From assembly GCF_000801105.2 (NCBI RefSeq), contig NC_079516.1:30107643-30171642 (forward strand): a DNA stretch of 64,000 nucleotides, read 5' to 3'. A program made the position numbers and the translations under genes. Numbering within the stretch: the stretch's first letter is position 1; every line of letters starts with the position of its first letter. Source of the stretch: Raphanus sativus. Lineage: Eukaryota; Streptophyta; Magnoliopsida; Brassicales; Brassicaceae. Shown piece after piece: positions 11,087-22,034 of this stretch. The notes beneath the pieces are model-generated. The model was not told the DNA's origin and ran no database searches. It saw only the letters and a list, made by a program, of their open reading frames with translations.

Positions 11087-13295
11087 TCTACTTGTGAAGT
11101 AAACCTCCTCAAAGGGTTTCTCTGGTGGGATTCTGATAACTCTCTTAGTGAAACCATCAATCTCCTTCTCATTAGCTTCCCTCTTAAGGTTCTTAGGAGT
11201 CTTCTCCTTCCTACTCCTTAACCTTCTTCCTTCAGTTCCTCTGATGTAGGTGTAGTGTCTGAAGGGTTACCAGTAGTCTCTGTAGGGTTAGCTTGTGGTT
11301 TCGGTGTGGGTCTGAGTGCATTGATTCGGTTGCTGTCTATCGATGGTAATTGCACTCGGTATGTGAGAGGTGCGTGTCGATCGATGGGTTGAGAAAAGGG
11401 TCGATCGATACATTTCTCATCTTTGTGTCGATCGATGGGTGGCTCGTCTCATCGGTCGATATCTTCGTAGGTGTGGGTGGGTGGGTGAGGATGCGAAGCC
11501 GTGAATTCAGCATGTGTCAATATCCTAACCGCGTTGCAATCTGCAGTCGAATCTGGAAATGACATCGTTGGTGTCGATCGATGTGGACTAGTTGGTGTCG
11601 ATCGACACAATTGTGATCCTCCGAAACTTAGTGAACTTTCCACTTCAAAGTCTCCTTCTTGTAGCTTCTCCTGTTTCACCACTTGCCAGAAATCATCATC
11701 TATAATAGCATTCACGTGGTGTTTCCTGCTTCCTTCCCCTACTTCCTTAGAAGTTCCAATTCTCCTAATAGAGTCTTCAGTCTGGACAATCTGTGTCTCA
11801 AGTTTCTTAACTTGAGTGCAAATTGTGTATATCCTTGTGGTCAGATTGTTGAAGACAGAGTCAATCTTCCCATTGAAGTCTACTGTAAACTTCTGCTGAC
11901 CTTCTAGAACTCTATCAATCATGGCATCAAACTTACTCTCCTGGGTGGGTGGTGGTGGGTATTGGTAAGCTGAGTTGCCATAGTTCCTGGTGTTGGTGAA
12001 GGGTTTCTGATACTGTGAACTCTGGTTGTAGTTACTCTTTTGACCACTGCCAAAAAAGTTTATGTTTCCACTCTGGTTTCCATATCTCTGAAATCCAGTA
12101 CCTCCAATGTAGTTCACATCTTCCTCTGTATCATCTTCTGTAGCCTCTCCTTCTTCAGCTGAGCAGACTGGCTGCCCCAGAAATGCATGTAAAGCATCTT
12201 TCTTGGCTCTGACTTCATTCATCTGGTCTTCCCCGATGGCTGCAACCGATTTCTTCTTGTCAGAGTCAGTGTTCTTGGTGCTGCTGCTGTTGGCTAGGTT
12301 CTCAATAAGTCTCACATCCTCTATTGGATTCCTGGTGTTGAAGTTCCCCTCGCTAGCAGTATCAAGAGCAATCTAATACCTCAAGGCGATACCTCTGTAG
12401 AAAGTGCTTAGCAGCTGCACTTCATTGAATCCATGGTGTGGACAGTCTCGCTGGAAGAACTTAAATCTGATCCTCGCGTCTTTAAAAGTCTCACCAGGCT
12501 TTTGCGCGAAAGTGGCGATTTTGCTCCTTAAGTCTTCAGCGCGTGCCTCATCAAAGAAATTACGCAGGAAGGCGTTTTTATGTCGGCCCAGGATGTCAGT
12601 GATCTTGTAGGTAGCTGCTTGAGCAAGTGTGAAGCTTCTCCAATCAGTGAGTATTTGAAAAGCTTGCAGAGTAGGTAGTCCTCAGGGACTCCATCCGTAC
12701 GAATAACAGCAATAAGATCCTCGAACCTCTCCAGATGGTCCATAGGATGCTCGTGTGATAACCCAGAATAAGGTATCTGAGCCACGAGAGAGTAGTACTG
12801 AGGCTTGAGCTCGAAGTTCGGCTTCTGAATCTGTGGAAGTCGAATAGCTGATATGTTGGTGTAGTACTCGTCTGGACGATTGTAGTCTGCAAACGATCGT
12901 GTTTGAGCTTCTCATGTAGCCTCAGCTTCAGGCTCAGGGATTACGTTTCCCTGTGCATCTAGCTTCTGACCTGTTGCATTACGCAGATGACCATCTTGGT
13001 CATACAGGTTTCCATTCTGGTCCTGCGTGAGAATAACAATCGCAACCATGCTTCGCGGGTTAGTATCGATCGATGTACGGTGAGTAGTATCGAACGATGT
13101 GGATCGCCGAACGGTATCGGTCGACGGTGCTGTCTGAGTGTCGGTCGACGGTTGAACGTGAATATCAGTCGACGGTACTGCGGTTCTGTCGATCGATGCA
13201 GAGCGTAGGTCTTTGCGGATTGAGCGTTCTAAGTGTGCAGGATCTTCTGAGAATAGTAGTTGATTTCCCCTGTTGCTTCTGGTACTGCTGGGCAT
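11087..13295 (-). pseudogene. Gag polyprotein of element B, frameshifted
   Basis: Starts at the ATG at 13295, just after a pyrimidine-rich TTTTCAG. Residues 1-127 carry SID/STD units at 24-27 nt spacing and a motif with YDQDGHLRNATGQ, ending in a TGA. In the same frame the plant retrotransposon gag domain follows (HPMDHLERFEDLI, LCKLFKYSLIGEASH, LTSWADIK), then a one-base shift near 12570. Frame 12315-11449 resumes with EDVNYIGGTGFQ, a coiled coil and HHVNAIIDDDFWQVV. The 11087-11448 linker has further shifts. The product would be the capsid of virus-like particles. No CCHC knuckle is seen, as is usual for Athila gag. Confidence 0.75.
13066..13204 (-). repeat. 24-nt head-spacer array in the 5' end of B gag
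   Basis: Six heads of the type TCGATCGAT, TCGAACGAT, TCGGTCGAC and TCAGTCGAC follow each other at 24, 27, 24, 24 and 24 nt. The nine-base head is conserved and the 15 (or 18) bases between differ. Confidence 0.8.
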
Positions 13296-13387
13296 GTACC
13301 TGAAAAGACAAGAAAATTTTTAATCAGAAAGGGGGTAAAAAGAAAAACCTAAGATTAATAAGATTAAATCTAATGGCGATCAAAGCT

Positions 13388-13404
13388 CTCCGGCAACGGC
13401 ACCA
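13388..13404 (-). promoter_or_regulatory. Primer-binding site of element B (tRNA-Asp type)
   Basis: Four bases inside the 5' LTR the minus strand matches TGGCGCCGTTGCCGGGG at 15 of 17 positions. That sequence is complementary to the 3' end of plant tRNA-Asp(GTC), recalled from memory. Confidence 0.75.
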
Positions 13405-13408
13405 AATT

Positions 13409-14752
13409 TGATAGTGCTCAAATTACTCAGTAGAGCTTACTCTCTCAAATAAGAGGTACAGCTGTAGTACTTAGGGATCGAATCACGAGGAGATAGGGAA
13501 CCAATCAAATCTAATATACTAATCAATCCTAGGTGAAGTTGGTTTTAAAGATGGAAATGTAAATAGCAATTCCTAAAATAAGCAAGGTAGTTGCTCTAAC
13601 TAACAATATGATGGGTTGTTTTAATGAAATGAAGAGTGCTAGACTTAGGGCTTTTATTCAGGAATGGAGATTATAATGTCTATAAATGACTGACAAGTTG
13701 TTTGCATGATACTATAGAACTCAGTCGCTTAACTCTCAATGATGTCTCACTGGTTAAATAATCTAGATATTTGGCCTCAACTGTCGTATGTTGACACAGA
13801 AAAAGAGTCGATCGATATCCTTTAGAGATATCGAGCGATACACATTTCGCTCGGCGATCGATTCACCTGTCAGGATATCGATCGAAGGTTTCTAGATATG
13901 CCTGGGCGCGAGCCGATAATGAACACTAGATCTCAAGGAGGACGGTTAGCTCTTCTCGAAGGAGATACTAGTTCAAACAGATAATTCAAGATATTAAAGA
14001 TCATAGTGATCAATATTCTAGTTAGCTACACCAGAACAAGCTTAGGGTGCAATCTATTTGATGAATATCACAACTTAGCAATTATAGTTTGGGGCTAATC
14101 CCAAAAACCTATTTAAACCCTAGATCTAATAAGTAGACTACTCAGACATAGCTAAGCAATTCATAACAATAGATAGATGAAAGAATTGCATAGATAGAAT
14201 AAAGTAGAATAACAAGTGGAGATAACAAATCTCTCCAATCTCTCAAAACATGTAAAACTCTAGTCTCTCTCTCACACTCTCTGCTTTGTGGTAACTTGAA
14301 ACTTGCTTCTTTCGAAGATCTACCGTCAAAAACACTTAGCGGGAATATTTAAGCATTTCCATTAGGTTAAAAACTCGTCAGGGGCAATCTCGTAATTTGG
14401 TGAAGTCTTGATGAAGTAGTCGGCTAAACCATTTCGTCCTCGATATCGATCGACAACACTGGATGTGTATCGATCGATTATAATCTTCTAGTACGCGGAT
14501 CTTCTCAGCTACATCGATCGACAACTCTGGATGAATCGATCGATTCTTATCGCAATGTTAACTTCCGACTTGGTCTTGAATGGTCAACTCGGGTGTATCA
14601 TCTCTTGTACTCCAAAATGCTCCAAAAACATCACTTTATCACGAAACGCTCCTGAACATGAAAACATACCTAACAGGCTAGAAAACAGATTAAATTTATA
14701 ATAAAACACTAGTATACCATGGTTAAAAACGGGTAAAATCCATGGTATATCA
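13409..14752 (-). repeat. 5' LTR of element B
   Basis: Runs from TGATAGTGCTC to GGTATATCA in plus orientation, 1344 bp, aligned end to end with 5224-6558 with scattered substitutions. It has the same paired 24-nt TCGATCGA heads near 14445-14545. Directly after it come the target AGAAA and the resumed frame of D. Confidence 0.88.
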
Positions 14753-14757
14753 AGAAA

Positions 14758-14868
14758 CCCTTTGAAGAAGCTTACTTCACACACATATTGTGGAGTTTCT
14801 TCAGAGAAACCAAGGTGACAGAAGCTGATATTGAAAAGATGTTTCATCAGGCCAGAGAACAGATGAAG
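14758..14868 (+). pseudogene. Short D fragment between B and C (gag-protease linker)
   Basis: The frame reads PFEEAYFTH, then FFRETKVTEADIEKMFHQAREQMK, matching the stretch upstream of protease in B (11086 region) and E (33215 region). It continues across C at 25337 with ERITFKKKSDP. The 111 bp island between two insertions shows that D is the shared host. Confidence 0.8.
14864..14868. repeat. Target-site duplication of element C (TGAAG)
   Basis: TGAAG precedes the LTR at 14869 and recurs at 25332-25336 directly after the 3' LTR, as expected for a five-base integrase cut. Confidence 0.88.
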
Positions 14869-16267
14869 TGATATACCATAGATTTTACCTATTTTTACCC
14901 ATGGTATATAAGTGTAATAGATACTATTTATTATGTATTGGAGTCTATTTAGAGTATTTACAGGTTCATGGACGTTTTGGAGGAAAATGGTGATTTTGGT
15001 GTCTTTTGGAGCCAGTTGGTGCAGAACTGCACATACGTGTCAGATGTTTTGCTATGGATGAAGACTTTTCCATGGTGAGATTGAACTGATCTTTTGACAC
15101 ACGATAGAGCGTTGAGTTATCTTTCCAATGCCACTGGTTTGAGGTCAATTCAACGGTTAGATCGGAAGTTATGCCCGGTTTACTGACGAGTGGTTAGTCT
15201 GCTTCGCGAGAGGAAGCTGTCGAGAAGAGTAATGCATATCGATCGATGCAACATAGTGCATATCGATCGATTTTGATGCCAGGACGCGGGCCGAGTATAT
15301 TTAATGACCGACTGAAGCCCAGAAGCCACCACAAAGTTACCAAAATATCTCTGGACGACCAGAAACCCTATTTATGTGTTTTCTAAATCATTGTTGACGG
15401 CTACGCTCTTTACGCTTTCTTTTATTCATTGTTTTTAGTTAGGAGAGAAGGGAGGAACTCCTTCAGAGTCCTCCTGGAACTCCATTGGTTTTGGTTTTAT
15501 ATTATTTATGCTTTTCATCTATTCATCTATGAGTTATGTGACAAACTTCATGTCTGAATAGATCCACCTGTTAGATTTAGGGTTCATATAGGTTTGTGGG
15601 ATTAGCCCCAAACTATACTTGATAAGTTGTGATATTCATCAAATGGATTGTATCCTATTCTTGTTCTATATATTCTAACTAGAGCATAGATCACTAGGAT
15701 CTTTATATCTTGAATTATCTATTTGAACTAGTTTGTCTCCTGTTGAGAAGAGCGAGAGTCCTACTTGAGACCTAGTGTTCGTTATCGGTTCGCGCCTGGG
15801 CATTTCTAGAAGCCTTCGATCGATATCCCAACTGGACAATCGATCGGCGCTGTGAAAGGTATATCGCCCGACAATTGAGATCAGAGATCTAATTATTTAA
15901 CCAGTGAGACATCACTGATTGTTAAGCGGCTGAGTTCTATAATATCATGCAAACAACTTGTTAGGCATCTATAGACATTATAATCCCCAACACCTGAATA
16001 GAAGCCCTAGATCTAGCTACCATCATTCCATCAAACAACTTCTTGCCAAGCTGAACAATTATATTGTTCATCTTGTTTACTGTTTAATTTTATTTACTAC
16101 TTTACTATATTTATTTACTTCTTTATAAACTATTAGCCTAGCTTAATCTCATAACTATTAGATCTAGTGTGTGCCTTAGCTCCTTGTGGATTCGATCCCT
16201 AAGTACTATAACTTGGCCTATTTTGATGAGAGTAAAATCACTCCTTAGGGTAATTTGAGTGGTATCA
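14869..16267 (+). repeat. 5' LTR of element C
   Basis: TGATATACC to GAGTGGTATCA, 1399 bp. Near 15240-15270 two TCGATCGAT heads lie 24 nt apart. Compared with the 3' LTR it keeps a stretch around 15640-15710 that the 3' copy lost, and lacks another near 15860, so both have been altered since insertion. Confidence 0.87.
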
Positions 16268-16271
16268 AATT

Positions 16272-16288
16272 TGGCGCCGTTGCCGGGG
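16272..16288 (+). promoter_or_regulatory. Primer-binding site of element C
   Basis: Perfect 17-base TGGCGCCGTTGCCGGGG four bases after the 5' LTR, complementary to the 3' end of plant tRNA-Asp(GTC) including CCA. Confidence 0.85.
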
Positions 16289-16398
16289 AGTTTTGATCGC
16301 CTTTAGATCATTGCTAGTTAGATTTAGTCTAGGTTTTACTATTGTTAAAAAACTGATAAAAAAAATTCTTCTGTTTCAAGTACATACCAGGAACAACA

Positions 16399-17910
16399 AT
16401 GAAGAAAGGATTTTTAGCTTCTTCAAAGAAGCAACCTGCTGGTTTATGCACGATCCGTAAGTCTACGATGGATGAATTGATCAACACCCTCCAAGACCCG
16501 ATGATCCGCAGCGTACACAAACCGTCAAACGACACTGTTCACGCGAATGTTGTTCATCCCGGTACTATTCATCGGAGTACTGTTCACGTGGATACTGTTC
16601 ATCCCGGTACTATTCATCGGAGTACTGTTCATCCGAGTACTGTTCATCCCGCATCGATCGACATTGTTCATCCTGTATCGATCGACACTGTTCATCCCGT
16701 ATCGATCGACACTGTTCATTGTGGCACTGTTCATCGCGGCACTGTTCATCGCGATACTGTTCATCAAAACACTGTTCACCGCGACACTGTTTATCCGGAT
16801 ACTGTTCATCTGGACACTGTTCATCTGACGCCGAAAAATTCTGTTCATAAAGGATCGACCGACACCCCTTGCGGGGAGACAAAGGAGGTCAGAGCACTCA
16901 TACTTAAGATAGATAAGAAAGGTATCTGGCGAGACGAAGAAGGTCGTCCTTGCAACACCTCAGGACAATTGATTAATGCAAAGGGTGTTGTAATCCCTGA
17001 TGTGATTGAAGTTGCTGAGACAAACGACTTTACTATGACAAGCCGAGTGTATGATTGGGTAAGTGAGGACCCTTTCGACGGTCTTCCTCATGAGGATCCT
17101 AGAGACCATATCAAAAAGCTTGAGAAACTAGCCTCAGGAAGAAATCAGAATGAAGTACATGTTGATCACATTATCTCCAAAATCTTCCCCTATTCTTTAT
17201 CTGGAGATGCTTTTAGCTGGTTCAGTAAGCTGCAGCCAAGATCTCTAACATGTTGGGAAGACATCAAGGCCACCCTCCTAGGTAAATTTTTCAGTGAAGC
17301 GGTAGCAACTCGAAGTAAAAGGTTTAATTACATGTTGGACAAGATGAAGACAGATCGCGAGAAAGGAATAATGACTAGTATCAGCCAGATTGTTGATTAT
17401 TTCTACAGCGAGAAGAATGAAGATTTTGAAACCCCAACAACTCATGTCAAGCAGCTGGACATTCAGGTTCAACATGCTTATGAGGATACACGGAGGGACA
17501 AACTGAACAGAGGACAGCTGGACCCCGCAACCTCGACAGCGATCGACTATATCACTTCAGCATCAATCGACACCAGCATCTCAACATCGATCGACAGAGA
17601 CCTTTGTCACAAATCGACACCACCCGAAGTCCCTGAAAGTTCGAGTTGTCCTCAGGACATTGCAGACTCGACACTGAAGAACACTGATGTATCAAATTCT
17701 TATCCTAACCCAGATGTAGAAAAAGAGATCACCATGGAAGGTTTCTTGGAGCTAGAAAAATTCTTGGAGTTACAGGGTGGAGAACAACTTGGAGACTTGG
17801 ATTCGAGTATAGAAGTCTATATGGAAGACTTTATAGAGCTGGAGGAATGGCTTGAGAAGCTTCATGACGAGCGGAACACTGAAAGATATGGAGACTTCGT
17901 CAAAGGCTAG
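16399..17910 (+). CDS. Gag-like protein of element C with TVH and SID repeats
   Basis: Intact 503-codon ORF from an ATG that follows a pyrimidine-rich leader. Residues about 45-155 are repeats of Thr-Val-His plus two residues (15 nt), three of them lengthened by Ser-Ile-Asp. A motif GIWRDEEGRPCNTSGQ follows, similar to one in the gags of B and E. Residues about 220-330 form the plant gag domain (DPFDGLPHEDPRDHIKKLE, KIFPYSLSGDAFSWF, LTCWEDIKATLLGKFF). The C-terminus is acidic (MEGFLELEKFLEL, EDFIELEEWLE). A capsid role is inferred from the domain. After the stop the homologous reading continues in another frame at 17852-18517, so the C-terminus may be cut short by a frameshift. Confidence 0.75.
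   Translation: MKKGFLASSKKQPAGLCTIRKSTMDELINTLQDPMIRSVHKPSNDTVHANVVHPGTIHRSTVHVDTVHPGTIHRSTVHPSTVHPASIDIVHPVSIDTVHPVSIDTVHCGTVHRGTVHRDTVHQNTVHRDTVYPDTVHLDTVHLTPKNSVHKGSTDTPCGETKEVRALILKIDKKGIWRDEEGRPCNTSGQLINAKGVVIPDVIEVAETNDFTMTSRVYDWVSEDPFDGLPHEDPRDHIKKLEKLASGRNQNEVHVDHIISKIFPYSLSGDAFSWFSKLQPRSLTCWEDIKATLLGKFFSEAVATRSKRFNYMLDKMKTDREKGIMTSISQIVDYFYSEKNEDFETPTTHVKQLDIQVQHAYEDTRRDKLNRGQLDPATSTAIDYITSASIDTSISTSIDRDLCHKSTPPEVPESSSCPQDIADSTLKNTDVSNSYPNPDVEKEITMEGFLELEKFLELQGGEQLGDLDSSIEVYMEDFIELEEWLEKLHDERNTERYGDFVKG
16529..16855 (+). repeat. 15-bp tandem repeat with inserted 9-bp heads in C gag
   Basis: Units of the form TGTTCATCCCGGTAC repeat every 15 bp about 18 times. At three places (about 16655-16710) the nine-base TCGATCGAC is inserted between units, making the spacing 24. 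It codes for TVHxx and SIDTVHxx. Confidence 0.85.
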
Positions 17911-18517
17911 CCTCGATCGATACCAACTTGATGAGATCGATCGACACCCACTCAACTACATCGATCGACACCAATGGTTGGACGATCTACCAGGATACAC
18001 AGTTGAGCTGGAACCGATTGAGGAGAGAATTCACAAGTCTGAGACCTCATACCTTGCTGTCCCTGAACATCTAAGATCCATATGCGCAGAAGAAGCTGCT
18101 GGGATTTGCAAAAGAATGAAGAGGATACATGACCCTGTGAAGATTGTGGTTCCCTGTACCGTGGTTGAAGCTGAATCTCCTATACCACCAGATAAAGGTA
18201 TACATCTAGATTCCTACAATGGAGTATTTAATGATCATCAGCATGTAGTAGCTTCTCAGAGGGAGATGAGGTGTAGAACGAAAGTCAATAAAGGCATCAG
18301 AGAAGCAGCATCAATCGACGTTGAACATACACCATCGATCGACATCGAACATGTATCAGAGCACAAGGAGTTTGATATGTGTGGATATATTTTTGATGGA
18401 GATACCACCACGCGATCAGACAAGTCTGGGAAAGAAGAGGAGAAATTGGAAGAAGAGGAAACGAACAAAGAGAGATTCTCAGTTACCATTGATTCTTCAC
18501 TTCCCATATGGTGTTAG
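17852..18517 (+). pseudogene. Second coding segment of element C, shifted frame
   Basis: The 221-codon frame overlaps the end of gag. It begins usefully near 17900 with DRYQLDEIDRHPLNYIDRH, in which the TCGATCGAC heads are read in the IDRH frame at exact 24-nt spacing. Later it has SIDVEHTPSIDIEHV, where the heads are read as SID, and a Lys/Glu-rich end. It may be the gag C-terminus after a frameshift. I see no protease or other catalytic motif. It ends 118 bp before the hAT insertion. Confidence 0.5.
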
Positions 18518-18635
18518 GAAATCGAGAGTGCGCAGCAGAAGCTTCTCACAGCCGTTTTCAAAGCTTCGAGCACTCCTTATTGCTGAGATGATAGACAAAG
18601 GAGAATAGTCACACAAGAATGATAAAGCTTCAAAG

Positions 18636-19312
18636 TAGGGCTGGGCAAATAATCCGAACCCGAAAAACCGAACTGAACCCGATCCGAAAAAGTAGTACCG
18701 AATCCGAACCGAAATTGATTAAATATCCGAACGGGTTCAAAATTTCGGTATTTAAAGAACCGAAACCGAACCCGATCCGAACCGAAGTATTTTGGGTACC
18801 CGAATGTATCCAAAATAAATTTATATACTTAAATATATACATTATTTTTATATATAATGTATATTAAAATATTAAAAATATATAAGATACCTTTAAGTTT
18901 TCCAAAATACTTGAAAAATATATGCAAATAGTCAAAAGTAAATGTTTAAAATAGCTAAAGTATACTAAAAATACCAAAATAGTTAAATATCTATTGATTA
19001 TTTATCCAAATATTTAAAGAAAACCAATTTATATGTTAAATTAAGATATTTTGGCATATATGTTATGAAATTTATATGTAATATATTATCTTTCTTATAG
19101 ATTTTGAAAATTTAAAGTATATAATGAATTTTAAAAATTTAAAAACATTTTAAATGGGTTATCCGAACCCGAACCGAACCCGCAAAGATCCGAACCGAAC
19201 CCGAACCGAAATTTAGAAATATCCGAATGGGGCTGAAATTTTTGACCCCGAAAACCCGAAACCCGAATGGACTGAACCGAAACCCGAATGGGTATCCGAA
19301 CGCCCAGCTCTA
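18636..19312. mobile_element. hAT-type non-autonomous element (677 bp)
   Basis: Starts TAGGGCTGGGC and ends GCCCAGCTCTA, imperfect inverted ends, and is flanked by the eight-base direct repeat CTTCAAAG (18628-18635 and 19313-19320). Eight-base duplications and TAGGG-type ends fit the hAT superfamily. Both ends are rich in CCGAA repeats that form longer inverted subterminal parts; the middle is AT-rich. No transposase ORF. Confidence 0.85.
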
Positions 19313-19415
19313 CTTCAAAGAGTGGACATTGAGACTGTTTTGGAGCATGTTCTCATTCTCATCCGGACCAAATCAAATATCCAAAAGTCAAGCTAATGAC
19401 TAAAAATAAGCGCTG

Positions 19416-19433
19416 AGTGGGAGGCAACCCATT
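19416..19433 (+). promoter_or_regulatory. GGGAGGCAACCC hairpin of element C (first copy)
   Basis: Arms AGTGGG and CCCATT around AGGCAA; one G-T pair replaces G-C. The second copy is near 22139-22156. Same site as in B, D and E. Confidence 0.55.
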
Positions 19434-19548
19434 GTTAGGTTTGTTTTAAATTTGATTTTATTTTCATATACTACTGATTTTTGTTTTTAGTTATAGCAGG
19501 TTAAAATAAAAAAAAAAGATAAACAGTACGCACGACGCTGTAGCAACA

Positions 19549-19672
19549 GTGTCGAGCGACACTATAGTAAGAACATCGATCGATATTGTAGCAAGCAAAT
19601 CGATCGACACTGTAGCAAAGTTACTGTAGCAGAATCACTGTAGCAATGCTACTGTAGCGGAGTCACTGTTCA
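19549..19672 (+). repeat. ACTGTAGCA repeats with 24-nt heads, noncoding
   Basis: Three heads (TCGAGCGAC, TCGATCGAT, TCGATCGAC) lie exactly 24 nt apart, then ACTGTAGCA-type units repeat every 14 bp four times. No ORF covers this stretch. It is copied at about 22270-22395. Confidence 0.75.
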
Positions 19673-19984
19673 TCGAAAAAAATAATTTGATTTCATATTT
19701 ATCTATTACTGGCTTTTAGTGTTTTATATATCAGGTAAGCAAAAGGAGGGATCCAAGGAAGACACTTGATCTACCAACATCGACTGATGGCTGCGCAGCA
19801 TCGGTCGACACAGAGCATCACTAGCATTGATCGATCGCTACTTAACTGTGTCGATCGACAGAGCATCAAGGGTATTGATCGCCACTTAACTGTGTTGATT
19901 GATATTCACATCAAATTCAGTATACCGTTTTTCCTTGTTAAATATTGTCCTATGATTTATTCTCCCACCGATTTTAGACTGTAT

Positions 19985-20277
19985 AACATTGAGACAGTGT
20001 TGTTTAAGTATGGGGGAGGTTTTACTGATATTATGTTTTAGTTTGTTAAAAAAAAAAGATTCGAGTAGACGTTTGCAATCTCTATCGACCGACGAGACCA
20101 GGTCGAAATCGATGGACATCATCACATCAGCCACGATTGACGTGCACTCACCTACGTCGATCGATACTGTTATCGGTCAGGTATAACGTTCTAACTAGTT
20201 AAATTTCGTACTTATGCTTTATGTTTTTAGAACTCCGACTGTTTTACACTGGGACAGTGTAATTTAAGTCTGGGGGA
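19985..20277 (+). promoter_or_regulatory. Two stem-loops each followed by an internal polypurine tract (C)
   Basis: At 19985-20001 AACATT and AGTGTT flank GAGAC, followed by TTTAAGTATGGGGGAGG. At 20244-20262 TTACACT and AGTGTAA flank GGGAC as a perfect seven-pair stem, followed by TTTAAGTCTGGGGGA. Between them lie further 24-nt spaced heads (about 20088-20165). Confidence 0.6.
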
Positions 20278-21224
20278 TACTAATGATTATCTACTTTATG
20301 AGTCTTATCTAAAATGTTTTCAAAAAGGTTTTTTATTGAGTCAAGAAGGGGATGATGATCTTATTCGATTATGTTTGCACTTGCTGAAATTGTTTGAAGG
20401 AACCAAAGCTGACCTCCAACCTAATTTTACATGATTTGCTTGTTTTGGGGCATGGTGTACATAGGATCAGAATCCTCCTACGAGTCTGGAAGGTAAAATT
20501 ATGTGTGTTTCTGGCTTCCTTCCTTTTCTCTCTTCGGCATCTCAAGATCTAAGTTTATAAAAATAAAAGATTGATATGATTTCTTGAGAGGCAGAGGGAT
20601 AGGTAAATTACCTGCGACCCATTATTCTAAATCTCAAGAATGATCACACATTGTGAAAACGAGGGGTAGGTACATTACCTATGACCCCACTATTCGCCTA
20701 CACTTTGCCCAAAAAGTTACATAGAATGCATTAGTTGCAAGAAATGTATGAAGTTATGAATAAAAGCAATGTCAATGAGATTGACTAGATGGTCTGTATC
20801 AGCATCGAAACCTGTTGAAGTTGAAACTAATAAGAGATTCAGAGAAGAGAGTAGAGGGGAGAAAAGGGATCAGAGAAGACTATCTGTGTGCTCAGAAACT
20901 TGTTGGAGTTGAGTCCATGTGTCCTTTGATCGATACTCCCAAGGTAAAGCCTACACTTTTTTTTATGCAAGAAATGAGGTTAGTAGAGGGGATTGTCCGA
21001 CAGGATCTGTTAGATTGTGGAACTAGTGGATTTAGTTGCTATACTAGGATATTGTATAATGTGCTTCTAAGATTAGGATGTTTAATGATTTGGTTTGCAC
21101 TACTAGAGAGATGATGAACTGAGTTTTTAAAATCCTTTGAGTCCCTGCTGTTTTCAAACCTCTTTCAGAGAGACTATCCGTTGGTTTTGCTTGAAGACAA
21201 GAAAAAGGGTAAGTCTGAGGGAAT
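20278..21224 (+). other. 3' noncoding region of element C (first copy)
   Basis: No real ORF. It is collinear with the 3' regions of B, D, E and F. Two hairpin-capable blocks AGGTAAATTACCT (20601-20613) and AGGTACATTACCT (20668-20680) stand before ACC-rich stretches. It ends in AAGTCTGAGGGAA, the polypurine tract of the 3' LTR. Confidence 0.65.
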
Positions 21225-21390
21225 TAATATACCAAGGATTTTACCAATTTTTACCCATGGTATATAAGTGTTATAGATACTATTTATTATGTATTGGAGT
21301 CTATTTGGAGTATTTACAGGTTCATGGACGTTTTGGAGGAAAGTGGTGATTTTGGTGTCTTTTGGAGCCTTTTGGTGCAGAACTGCACAG
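21225..21390 (+). repeat. Truncated 3' LTR of element C at the duplication junction
   Basis: First 166 bp of the LTR, beginning TAATATACC with TG changed to TA; the same change is in the second copy at 23955, so it predates the duplication. Confidence 0.85.
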
Positions 21391-22034
21391 ATCCGAACCC
21401 GATCCGAAAAAGTAGTACCGAATCCGAACCGAAATTGATTAAATATCCGAACGGGTTCAAAATTTCGGTATTTAAAGAACCGAAACCGAACCCGATCCGA
21501 ACCGAAGTATTTTGGGTACCCGAATGTATCCGAAATAAATTTATATACTTAAATATATACATTATTTTTATATATAATGTATATTAAAATATTAAAAATA
21601 TATAAGATACCTTTAAGTTTTCCAAAATACTTGAAAAATATATGCAAATAGTCAAAAGTAAATGTTTAAAATAGCTAAAGTATACTGAAAATACCAAAAA
21701 TAGTTAAATATCTATTGATTATTTATCCAAATATTTAAAGAAAACCAATTTATATGTTAAATTAAGGTATTTTGGCATATATGTTATGAAAATTTATATG
21801 TAATATATTATCTTTCTTATAGATTTTGAAAATTTAAAGTATATAATGAATTTTAAAAATTTAAAAACATTTTAAATGGGTTATCCGAACCCGAACCGAA
21901 CCCGCAAAGATCCGAACCGAACCCGAACCGAAATTTAGAAATATCCGAATGGGGCTGAAATTTTTGACCCCGAAAACCCGAAACCCGAATGGACTGAACC
22001 GAAACCCGAATGGGTATCCGAACGCCCAGCTCTA
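21391..22034. mobile_element. Second copy of the hAT element, 5' truncated
   Basis: Lacks the left terminal TAGGGCTGGGCAAAT but keeps the right end GCCCAGCTCTA followed by CTTCAAAG. It arose by the tandem duplication, not by transposition. Confidence 0.85.

Larger units (their letters stand above)
5224..14752 (-). mobile_element. Non-autonomous Athila-like LTR element B (gag-protease-ORFX)
   Basis: Complete LTR element on the minus strand: 5' LTR 13409-14752, tRNA-Asp-type primer site, gag, protease, ORFX, long 3' noncoding part, polypurine tract and 3' LTR 5224-6558. It lacks RT, RNase H and integrase, so it must have been mobilised in trans. The ancestral polyprotein frame spans about 13295 to 7905, roughly 1,800 codons, now broken by scattered stops and frameshifts. 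It sits inside D with the duplicated target AGAAA. E is its closest full-length relative here, and F repeats its 3' 2.1 kb. Confidence 0.88.

Noticed and set aside
16272..16288. tRNA-Asp gene fragment
   Set aside because: The 17-base match is the primer-binding site next to an LTR; no tRNA cloverleaf follows in either direction, here or at 31625 and 49072.
16525..16882. Met/Asn/Ser-rich and Val/Leu/Phe-rich ORFs opposite or out of frame with C gag
   Set aside because: They are shadows of the 15-bp tandem repeat, which stays open in several frames. Only the frame with the gag domain is supported.
20815..21114. 99-codon ORF in the 3' region of C (also 23543)
   Set aside because: The second copy is broken by a homopolymer change and the collinear regions in B and E are not open; noncoding conservation is the better reading.
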